Shown here: in pieces, positions 57,331-64,000 of the stretch | How positions within the stretch are numbered: the stretch's first letter is position 1 | Layout: each line of letters starts with the position of its first letter | Assembly (NCBI RefSeq): GCF_016458825.1 | Contig: NZ_CP066744.1 | Span: forward strand, 5,001 to 69,000 | Length of the DNA: 64,000 bases | Origin: Miniphocaeibacter halophilus | GTDB lineage: Bacteria > Bacillota > Clostridia > Tissierellales > Peptoniphilaceae | Reading direction: 5' to 3' | Program-made: the position numbers and the translations under genes | The notes under the pieces: model-generated | Databases searched by the model: none | What the model was told of the DNA's origin: nothing | What the model saw: only the letters and a program-made list of their open reading frames with translations

Positions 57331-58237
57331 TTTTATGAATTTCCTTAAAGTCCTTTAATTCCTCTTCATTTTCAAATAAAGGCTCAAGAATATTTTCCGT
57401 ATCCATTTCTAATTCAACTTTTTCGTTTATTTTATTTATAATAGCTTTAAATGGTACAGATTCTAGTTCCTTTGAAGCAATAGCAGCTCCAATGGCTACA
57501 AAAACCTGAGAATTTTCCGGAATAATAAATTTATTTCCTTCTTCTCCTAAAGTTTCTTTAAAACGTTCCGCTAATTCGGACAAGAAATGTAAGGGTCCAC
57601 CTAATAGGGCAATATTTCCTCTAATTGGTCTACCACATGCTAAGTTTGATATTGTTTGATTTACTACTGATTGAAATACAGAAACAGCAATATCCTCTTT
57701 AGAGGCTCCTTGGTTTATCAATGCTTGTATGTCGGTTTTTGCAAAAACTCCACATCTAGAAGCTATTGGAAAAACTTTATTATAATTTTTAGCTAGTTCA
57801 TTTAATCCAGCTGCATCAGTTTCAATTAGAGAAGCCATCTGGTCAATAAAAGCCCCTGTTCCACCAGCACATATTGAATTCATTCTTTGTTCAACACTAC
57901 CGGTTACGTAGGTGATTTTACTATCCTCTCCTCCTAATTCAATAGCAACATCCGTTTCCGGAATTAAGGTTCTAATAGCTGTAGTACCTGAAACAACTTC
58001 TTGAATAAAGTTCATGTTCCAATATTTTTCAACAAACATACCACCAGAACCGGTTACCATAATAGTAACATCTTCATTTTCAAATTGTTTATATGCATCT
58101 GTTAATACACCCTTAACAGTTTCTTCAACATTTGATTTATGTCTTTTGTAAACACTATATTTTAGATTATTGTCCTTGTCTATAATAACGAGCTTAACAG
58201 TAGTTGAGCCTACGTCTAAACCCATATGCAATTCCAT
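57299..58237 (-). CDS. 2-hydroxyacyl-CoA dehydratase activase-like protein, N-terminal part (split gene)
   Basis: 312 residues, a BcrA/BadF-type ATPase domain: MGLDVGSTTVKLVII, ELGGEDSKITY, the Fe-S motif SICAGGTGAFIDQM, and ASRCGVFAKTDIQ. It ends in a charged tail that goes out of frame in a run of six As (near 57322-57317, minus strand). Dropping one A continues it as KYADLSSYEGN into the next ORF, reproducing the usual fused protein. The 32-base overlap could also allow two separate chains. Confidence 0.88.
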   Translation of the reverse strand: MELHMGLDVGSTTVKLVIIDKDNNLKYSVYKRHKSNVEETVKGVLTDAYKQFENEDVTIMVTGSGGMFVEKYWNMNFIQEVVSGTTAIRTLIPETDVAIELGGEDSKITYVTGSVEQRMNSICAGGTGAFIDQMASLIETDAAGLNELAKNYNKVFPIASRCGVFAKTDIQALINQGASKEDIAVSVFQSVVNQTISNLACGRPIRGNIALLGGPLHFLSELAERFKETLGEEGNKFIIPENSQVFVAIGAAIASKELESVPFKAIINKINEKVELEMDTENILEPLFENEEELKDFKEIHKNEKEKICRPK

Positions 58238-58258
58238 TTAACCCCTCCTGTCAACAAT

Positions 58259-59164
58259 TTAATAATTGTAATTTATTCCTTGTACAATATTATTATCTTT
58301 TAACTTTTTTTGTATTAATCCAATTACCGACAATTTATCTGCAGACCATTTGGGCAAATACAATTGTTTCTTATCTGCATCTCCTGTTAAACGATGCACT
58401 ACATAGTTCTTTGGTATAAGGCTAATTGCCTCACTTACCATGTCTGTATATTCATCTTTACTTATAACTTTAAAATTATTATTTAAATAATATGTGTATA
58501 AATCCGAATTTTTTTGAATATATAGACTGTGAAATTTCACTCCCCAAAGATTTAACCTAGAAATAAAATTCACACTATTAATCCAGTCTGTTTTATTTTC
58601 ATAAGGCAGTCCAAATATTAAGTGGGTTACTACCTTTATTCCTGCACTATTTAACTTTCTTACGGCATTAATAAGAACCTGGTTGCTGTACCCTCTTCTT
58701 ATTATATTGGCAGTTTCTTCCTTGCTTGTCTGAAATCCAAGCTCTAACCATAATTCATATTTTTCATTAATCTTCTTTAATAAATCAATTACCTCGTCAT
58801 CTATACAATCCGGACGAGTAGCTATTGCTAATCCTATTATTGTATCACAATTTAATGCTTCATAATATTTATTTTTTAGATTTTCTATTTTATCAAATGT
58901 GTTTGTAAAACTTTGAAAATATGCAATATATTTATTTGATTTGTTCTTATGTTTTAGAAAATTCTTTTGCCTACTTATTTGTTCCTTAATACTAAGGTTA
59001 GAATCTCCTCCAAACTCACCAGAACCTAAATCACTACAAAATAAACAGCCCTTTAAACCATTAATTCTATTAGGACATGTAAATCCTCCATTTATAGATA
59101 ATTTCAAGATTTTGCAACCGTATTTTTCCTTAAAATAATCAGATAAGCTATAATATCTTCTCAT
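58259..59164 (-). CDS. TIGR01212-family radical SAM protein (YhcC/YtqA)
   Basis: About 301 residues. The cluster motif CPNRINGLKGCLFC (Cys spacing CX9CX2C) after GGFTCPNR, TIIGLAIATRPDCI, and HLIFGLPYE are typical of this family. The physiological substrate is not established. ATG 59164 follows TTGGAG; an upstream TTG at 59176 overlaps it. It is upstream of the activase genes on the same strand. Confidence 0.87.
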   Translation of the reverse strand: MRRYYSLSDYFKEKYGCKILKLSINGGFTCPNRINGLKGCLFCSDLGSGEFGGDSNLSIKEQISRQKNFLKHKNKSNKYIAYFQSFTNTFDKIENLKNKYYEALNCDTIIGLAIATRPDCIDDEVIDLLKKINEKYELWLELGFQTSKEETANIIRRGYSNQVLINAVRKLNSAGIKVVTHLIFGLPYENKTDWINSVNFISRLNLWGVKFHSLYIQKNSDLYTYYLNNNFKVISKDEYTDMVSEAISLIPKNYVVHRLTGDADKKQLYLPKWSADKLSVIGLIQKKLKDNNIVQGINYNY

Positions 59165-59219
59165 GTTTTTCTCCAACTAGATAATTTTTGTAGGATATAG
59201 CAACAAATAAAATCCATTT

Positions 59220-59696
59220 TTAATTAGCTTTGTTTCTAATTCGCAATTTTTTGAAAAAATCCTGTATAAGTAACAAGCATTCCTTTTCCATTACTCCACC
59301 AAGAATTTCAACCTTATGGTTTAATTCTGTTTTAGTAGGTAAACTTTCAATAGAGCCACAATATCCTCTTTTGTAATCATAAGCACCAAAGACAACCCTA
59401 TCCATTCTAGAATAGACTAAGGCACCGGAACACATTGCACAAGGTTCTAAAGTAACATATAAAGTACAACCATTAAATCTCCAATTATCAATTTTTTTAG
59501 ATGCATCTTCAATAGCTATTAACTCTGCATGTCTTAAAGGATTGTTGTTACTTTCCACTAGATTATGTCCTCTACCTATTATTATATTATTCTTAACAAC
59601 TACACATCCTATAGGGATTTCATCTTTGTCTTTAGCTTTCTTAGCTTCTTTTAACGCTTCTTTCATATAATAAAAGTCATCTATTTTTTCATTCAT
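59220..59696 (-). CDS. tadA: tRNA adenosine(34) deaminase
   Basis: About 158 residues. The zinc and catalytic motifs NPLRHAELIAIE and TLEPCAMCSGALV are intact. It converts A34 to inosine in tRNA-Arg(ACG). The start is uncertain: ATG 59696 gives the usual family N-terminus (MNEKIDDFYYMKEAL) but no ribosome-binding site is evident. A TATTAT lies just upstream, so the mRNA may be leaderless. Confidence 0.92.
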   Translation of the reverse strand: MNEKIDDFYYMKEALKEAKKAKDKDEIPIGCVVVKNNIIIGRGHNLVESNNNPLRHAELIAIEDASKKIDNWRFNGCTLYVTLEPCAMCSGALVYSRMDRVVFGAYDYKRGYCGSIESLPTKTELNHKVEILGGVMEKECLLLIQDFFKKLRIRNKAN

Positions 59697-59881
59697 ATAA
59701 ATATAATAACATAAAATTATTAAACTATTCTTAAGTATACCCAATATATATTTTATTTCATATAGAAAATTTATAAACTACCTGATTTACTAACTCTCTT
59801 AATGTGACTTATTCAGTTGTTTATATAATTTTTATATGATATTCTTAATATGAAAATAATATTATGGAGGTAGTTACACGC

Positions 59882-61012
59882 ATGTCTGAGGAAGTTTTTA
59901 GCACTAGCCCACTAGGAGAATTGGGATTAATTGTTATGAAAAATATTTGGGATTTTGGAGAAAAAGTAGATGCTGAATTAAAAAGAAGATACAATATTGA
60001 TGACCCAGATTTCACTTTCAAAGTAGATATTACAGAAACTCGTTTTTCTAACGGTGAAGCTAAAGTTCAAATTAATGAATCTGTAAGAGGTAAAGATGTT
60101 TTTATTTTATCCGATATTGGTAATTATGGAATAACTTACAAAATGTTTGGTTTTGAAAATAGAATGGCTCCTGATGAACACTTTGCAGATATTAAAAGAG
60201 TAATTTCTGCTATAAACGGTAAGGCAAAAAGAATTAATGTAGTTATGCCTTTAATGTATGGTAGTCGTCAACATAGAAGAAAGGCTAGAGAATCACTAGA
60301 TTGTGCAATGGCTTTACATGAACTTGAAGATATGGGTGTACACGGAATCTATACATTTGATGTACATGATCCAAATGTACAAAACGCTATTCCATTATTA
60401 ACATTTGAAAATATCTATCCTACAGCTGAAATAGTAAAAGATTTTTTATGTAGGGAAAATATATCCGATGAAGAATTGGATAATAAAAATATTATTATTA
60501 TAAGTCCTGACACTGGAGCAATGGACAGAGCTGTTTACTATTCAAATGTATTACAACAAGATATTGGACTCTTTTATAAAAGAAGGGACTATAGTCGAAT
60601 TGTAAACGGAAAAAACCCTATTGTTGAACATGAATATATAGGTAAAAATGTTGAAGGAAGAGATATATTAATAGTCGATGATATGATTGCTTCTGGAGAA
60701 TCGGTTTTAGATATTGCAGAACAATTAAAAGCTCAAAAAGCTAGAAGAGTTTACGCAGCAGTAAGTTTTGCACTATTTACTGAAGGTCCTAGTAAATTTG
60801 ATGAATACTATGAAAAAGGACAGCTTGACGCTGTATATTCTACAAATCTTACCTATGTTCCTGACTCAATTAAATCTAAACCGTGGTATAGGCATGTTGA
60901 CATGTCAAAACTTTTAGGTAAATTTATTTATAATATAAACTTAGACATATCCCTTAGTTCTTTACTAGATAAGACTAGAGGAATACGAAGAATAGTAAGA
61001 AAGAAAAATTAG
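59882..61012 (+). CDS. prs: ribose-phosphate pyrophosphokinase (PRPP synthetase)
   Basis: About 376 residues, the longer clostridial form. It has NVVMPLMYGSRQHRR, FDVHDPNVQNAIP (catalytic region), KRRDYSRIVNG and the PRPP loop ILIVDDMIASGESVLD. It supplies PRPP, substrate of PurF and ligand of the riboswitches before purC and purL. ATG 59882 follows GGAGGT by 10 bases; ATG 59864 lies in front of that site. Confidence 0.9.
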   Translation: MSEEVFSTSPLGELGLIVMKNIWDFGEKVDAELKRRYNIDDPDFTFKVDITETRFSNGEAKVQINESVRGKDVFILSDIGNYGITYKMFGFENRMAPDEHFADIKRVISAINGKAKRINVVMPLMYGSRQHRRKARESLDCAMALHELEDMGVHGIYTFDVHDPNVQNAIPLLTFENIYPTAEIVKDFLCRENISDEELDNKNIIIISPDTGAMDRAVYYSNVLQQDIGLFYKRRDYSRIVNGKNPIVEHEYIGKNVEGRDILIVDDMIASGESVLDIAEQLKAQKARRVYAAVSFALFTEGPSKFDEYYEKGQLDAVYSTNLTYVPDSIKSKPWYRHVDMSKLLGKFIYNINLDISLSSLLDKTRGIRRIVRKKN

Positions 61013-61014
61013 TA

Positions 61015-61036
61015 AAAACTGCTTGAAGGCAGTTTT
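61015..61036 (+). terminator. prs terminator
   Basis: AAAACTGC and GCAGTTTT pair around a short loop, then a T-run on the plus strand. Confidence 0.88.
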
Positions 61037-61201
61037 TTTTTGCTTAATTATAAGTATAAAAATTGTTAAATAATGTTCTCATTATTTTCAATGTTCTATG
61101 TTAAGAATGATATTTTATTAATAATTATTGCATTTTACTTTATCTAGTTATATAATTGAGTCGTAAATATAAACAACTTTTTATATATTTGGAGGTAAAA
61201 A

Positions 61202-61972
61202 ATGAAGGATTATTTTGATTTAACTGGAAGAGTTGCTTTAGTAACTGGAGCTTCTAGCGGATTAGGAGTTCAATTTGCAAATGCATTGGGAAATCAAGGA
61301 GCGAAACTTGCTTTAATGGCGAGAAGAGCTGAAAAATTAGAAGAAGTAAAAAAAGATTTAGAAACAAAAGGTTATGAAGTGTTTGTTCAGACTTGTGATG
61401 TCACTAAGACAGAAGATGTAAAAAACGCTATAAATAATATAGAAAAGCATTATGGTAAAATAGATATTTTAGTAAATAATGCCGGCTTAGGTTTAGGTGA
61501 GCCTGCCGATACTATGAGTGATGAAGTCTGGGAAAAAATGATGAGAACAAATATTGACGGCGTTTATAAAGTAGCTAGAGAAGTCGGTAAAATAATGAAG
61601 AAAAACCATTATGGACGTATTATAAATCTAGGTTCTATTCACTCTAGAGTTGCCATGCCTCATTCAAATATGATGACTGCATACGCAACAACAAAAGGAG
61701 CTGTCTTTATGATGACAAAAGCCCTTGCTAATGAATGGGCAAAAGAAGGAATTACAGTAAATGCAATTGGACCAGCATATTTTGAATCTGAAATGACTAA
61801 GGATGTATTGTCTAACGATGCTTTCGATACAGTTGTTGGAACATATTGCCCTATGGGTAGAACAGGAAATAAAGGAGAACTAGATACAGCTGTAGTATAC
61901 TTTGCTTCTGAATTTTCATCCTATACCACTGGACAATTATTAAACGTAGACGGTGGTTGGACTGCAATATAA
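61202..61972 (+). CDS. short-chain dehydrogenase/reductase
   Basis: 256 residues, a classical SDR: TGASSGLGVQFA (cofactor loop), VNNAGLG, catalytic Ser in NLGSIHS, and YATTK with the Tyr-x3-Lys pair. It ends in the FABG-like TTGQLLNVDGGWTAI. Similar proteins include gluconate 5-dehydrogenase; the substrate is unknown. GGAGGT precedes the ATG. Confidence 0.88.
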   Translation: MKDYFDLTGRVALVTGASSGLGVQFANALGNQGAKLALMARRAEKLEEVKKDLETKGYEVFVQTCDVTKTEDVKNAINNIEKHYGKIDILVNNAGLGLGEPADTMSDEVWEKMMRTNIDGVYKVAREVGKIMKKNHYGRIINLGSIHSRVAMPHSNMMTAYATTKGAVFMMTKALANEWAKEGITVNAIGPAYFESEMTKDVLSNDAFDTVVGTYCPMGRTGNKGELDTAVVYFASEFSSYTTGQLLNVDGGWTAI

Positions 61973-61985
61973 TATATAAATACAA

Positions 61986-62019
61986 AAAAAGTAGACATTT
62001 TTTACTATGTCTACTTTTT
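61986..62019. terminator. bidirectional terminator between SDR and peroxiredoxin genes
   Basis: AAAAAGTAGACA pairs with TGTCTACTTTTT; U-runs form on both strands. Confidence 0.88.
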
Positions 62020-62024
62020 ATTAA

Positions 62025-62732
62025 TTAGTCTTCAAATGCGTCTTCAACTTTCCATTCTTTCCATACATTACCAACTAATCCAGTACCTGGTTTCAAAGTT
62101 TTCTTGCCTGGTTTCCAACCTGAAGGAGTAACTTCTCCACCGCCAGTTTTTCTTACTAATTGGTAAGCTTGAATTTGTCTTAAAGCTTCTGAAACATTTC
62201 TTCCTACTGGAGGAGTTAAAACTTCAAATGCTTGAATAATTCCATCTGGATCTATAATAAATCTACCTCTAGTGTCTGTTCCACCTTCTTCGTCATAAAC
62301 ACCATACATCTTACCTATAGTTCCACCTTGGTCTGATAACATTGGGAATGGAATATCTTTTCCAACCATTTTTGATAATTCTTGGTCATTCCATACCTTG
62401 TGTACAAATGTTGAGTCAACACTCATTGAAAGTACTTGTACATCTAAATCCTTAAATTCATCATTTTTTGCAGCAACTGCTGACACTTCAGTCGCTCAGA
62501 CAAAAGTAAAGTCTCCTGGATAGAAACATAATAATACCCATTTTCCTCTATAATCTTCTAAATTTACTTCTGTCATTTCTCCATTATAAAATGCTGGTGC
62601 TGTAAATAATGGTGCTGGTTTACCAACTTTAATCATCGCTTGTTCCTCCTTAATATTTTCTTCTACAATTAATTCTTTCTTCTCCTCTACCGGAGCATTT
62701 TTCAATGTAGGTCTTCCACAACCTGCTTTCAT
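62025..62732 (-). CDS. prxU: selenocysteine-containing peroxiredoxin (PrxU-like), UGA read as Sec
   Basis: About 235 residues if the TGA at 62498-62496 is read as selenocysteine. The frame continues unbroken across it: CFYPGDFTFV-U-ATEVSAVAAK, where ordinary peroxiredoxins have DFTFVCPTE, so the UGA sits exactly at the peroxidatic Cys. Family features on both sides match the AhpC/PrxU type (SVDSTFVHKVW, DTRGRFIIDPDG). The resolving-Cys motif VCP is VTP, so it is 1-Cys-like. A roughly 32-residue N-terminal extension (MKAGCGRPTLKN...) precedes MIKVGKPAPLF. Both possible starts have strong AAGGAGG sites. It reduces peroxides. Confidence 0.93.
62473..62495 (-). promoter_or_regulatory. bacterial SECIS element
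   Basis: Directly after the UGA, GCGACUG pairs with CAGUUGC (7 bp), or alternatively GCGA/UUGC with an apical CUGA-AGUG-UCAG hairpin and a 3-base bulge. Position and small G-containing apical loop agree with bacterial SECIS elements that bind SelB. Confidence 0.8.
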
Positions 62733-62918
62733 GTTGAAGATACCTCCTTAATCATGACTATTTTATAATGTATGTATTTTTGTAACTATTACAAATCCAT
62801 ACAGATTATATATAACCTATTTAAAGATATTTAAACATATTTATTCAAATTTTTGAATATATTTAAATATTTTCCAATTTATTTAAATATATTATTAATA
62901 GTTTTTACTACAGTAACT
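62733..62918. other. AT-rich intergenic region upstream of prxU
   Basis: It holds the presumed prxU promoter and several ATTTAAATAT-like near-repeats (about 62820-62900). No gene or clear operator was recognised. Confidence 0.5.
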
Positions 62919-62964
62919 AAAAAGGGCGAAATGTTTTTTGTTATAAAAACATTTCACCCTTTTT
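62919..62964. terminator. terminator of the lipoprotein gene
   Basis: AAAAGGGCGAAATGTTTTT pairs with AAAAACATTTCACCCTTTT (one mismatch), with T-rich tails on both strands. Confidence 0.88.
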
Positions 62965-62984
62965 CCACTTGATATAGAATTCAT

Positions 62985-63800
62985 TTATTCATCAATCTTT
63001 ATTTCTTTTTCAAGTAAAATACCCTTGAAAAACTCATATAATACACCATTAATTTCATCATTTTTATATACTTGCAATATTTTTTCAATATTATTCTCTA
63101 TTAAACTAACATAATAGTAGTCGACATCATTGTTAAAACTACTTGTAGATAATCTAACTATAGTGCCATTTTTTTCAAAACTTATAGGTTTAACAAATTT
63201 TACATCTGTATCTAATTTTTCATAATTATTTAATTTTGTAACAATACCATCAAAGTCTTTTTCTCTTTCTTTTGAGAAATCTTCCAGAACTAACTCTCCA
63301 TTTTCAAAATCCACCTCATGTAAAGTAACCTTTAACCCATTTTTAATATCTTCTTTAGTATTTTCCATAGATTTATCATAGAATTCCTGTATTCTATTTA
63401 CTACTTCATTTTCCATATTCAAATAATAATCCTTACTTGTATTATTTTTCTTTTTTTCATTAACTCTTATGTGCATTTTATTATTTGAAATATTATCAAA
63501 GGACAATATAATATCTCCACTATCAAAATTATTTTCTCTTATACATTCACATGAGTCTTCTGCCTTTACTTTTTCTAATTCTTTTATTATATTCTTAAAA
63601 TCCTCTTCTATTCCATCATACTTTACAAGTATAGGTTCGCTATTTTCCTTTGAATTCCAATATTTTATAATTATGTCTTCTTTTCCCTTAACTTCTGTGC
63701 CTTCACTAGTATAGTCATTATTTACAACGGGCTTACTATTACATCCATATAAAACTCCAACAAATACCATTATTAAAAAAATACTAATTATCTTTTTCAT
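62985..63800 (-). CDS. secreted lipoprotein of unknown function
   Basis: 271 residues. The signal peptide with lipobox VLYGC (Cys near 20) is followed by a charged, mostly hydrophilic domain with no recognised family. The protein has two similar-looking stretches: Tyr-rich strands and an Asn/Glu-rich helix around KDYYLNMENEVVNRIQEFYD, and YYYVSLIENNIEKILQVY. That pattern may reflect an internal duplication. AGGAGGT precedes the ATG. No partner gene is adjacent. Confidence 0.75.
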   Translation of the reverse strand: MKKIISIFLIMVFVGVLYGCNSKPVVNNDYTSEGTEVKGKEDIIIKYWNSKENSEPILVKYDGIEEDFKNIIKELEKVKAEDSCECIRENNFDSGDIILSFDNISNNKMHIRVNEKKKNNTSKDYYLNMENEVVNRIQEFYDKSMENTKEDIKNGLKVTLHEVDFENGELVLEDFSKEREKDFDGIVTKLNNYEKLDTDVKFVKPISFEKNGTIVRLSTSSFNNDVDYYYVSLIENNIEKILQVYKNDEINGVLYEFFKGILLEKEIKIDE

Positions 63801-63960
63801 AAGATTACCTCCTATATAAATAATAACTATTTATTCTGTTTTTCGTGACAAATTGTATTCTATTTTAGATAACAACAATTATTATAATATGCAAATATAA
63901 TATTATTAGGTGGTCTTCATAGATGTAGATATAATGAAAGATAGAATAATTAAATAAAAA

Positions 63961-64000
63961 ATAAATTCATCTAATTTATAAATTAGATGAATTTATTTTT
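63961..64000. terminator. long palindrome, probable terminator at right edge
   Basis: AATAAATTCATCTAATTT and AAATTAGATGAATTTATT form a near-perfect hairpin with T-runs on both strands. It probably ends a minus-strand gene beyond the window. A tiny plus-strand ORF before it (63930-63953) is not supported. Confidence 0.6.

Noticed and set aside
62496-62498. TGA in the peroxiredoxin as a nonsense mutation producing a pseudogene
   Set aside because: The stop coincides exactly with the peroxidatic Cys position, is followed by a SECIS-like hairpin, and both flanks are otherwise conserved.
63902-63953. Small plus-strand ORF near the right edge (MKDRIIK and an alternative longer frame)
   Set aside because: Too short, with no recognisable family and no clear ribosome-binding site at the right spacing.

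Overview
The window is very AT-rich DNA from a low-GC Gram-positive anaerobe. The best fit is the Clostridia/Tissierellia side of the Firmicutes, perhaps a Peptoniphilaceae-like organism. This rests on a partial 16S gene at the left edge, Veg, BofA and FtsEX-M23 proteins, a T-box, ykkC-type riboswitches, 2-hydroxyacyl-CoA dehydratase activases, and signs of selenium use. No genus is claimed. Most genes are on the minus strand.

Layout: 1-600 holds the 5' end of a 16S gene with its promoter, followed by an ECF transporter S component. 1435-4342 is a tight four-gene operon (xdhC, yqeB, mocA-like, yqeC) that matures selenium-dependent molybdenum hydroxylases; the hydroxylase itself is not here. 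4426-7273 is ftsE-ftsX with an M23 peptidase. Next come 5-formyl-THF cyclo-ligase with a CofE-like ligase, a zinc ABC transporter divergent from a Fur-family (Zur-like) repressor, murI, ispE, veg, mgtE, metA, glutaredoxin, and metG-tatD-rnmV-rsmA behind a Met-type T-box and a patch of decayed hairpin repeats. 26140-36978 is a purine block (guaB, then purC-purL-purE-purF-purM-purN-purD) with two PRPP-type ykkC riboswitches. 37354-48317 holds ribosomal protein genes (rplJL, ctc, rpsF-ssb-rpsR) around a surface-polysaccharide cluster with a VanY-like peptidase. An IS1182-type element sits inside a bidirectional terminator at 49173-50700. 50731-59700 has two LCP ligases, fni, a split dehydratase activase, a radical SAM protein and tadA. 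The right end has PRPP synthetase, an SDR, a selenocysteine peroxiredoxin and a lipoprotein.

The most striking signal is in the purine operon. Both glutamine amidotransferases, PurF and PurL, keep their synthase or phosphoribosyltransferase halves but have lost the catalytic residues of the glutaminase halves. PurF has Ser in place of the N-terminal Cys nucleophile, and its Arg, HNGN and SSD motifs are gone. PurL has lost the Cys of GICNGF and the His of the HSER motif. This suggests a purine pathway fed by free ammonia, plausible for an amino-acid fermenter. The second clear signal is a peroxiredoxin whose peroxidatic Cys is encoded by an in-frame UGA followed at once by a SECIS-like hairpin. 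It agrees with the selenium-linked yqeB/yqeC genes at the other end of the window.

Two large genes, purL and the dehydratase activase, are each split by a one-base insertion in a homopolymer run. Whether these are sequencing errors, slippage sites or real breaks cannot be decided from the sequence alone.
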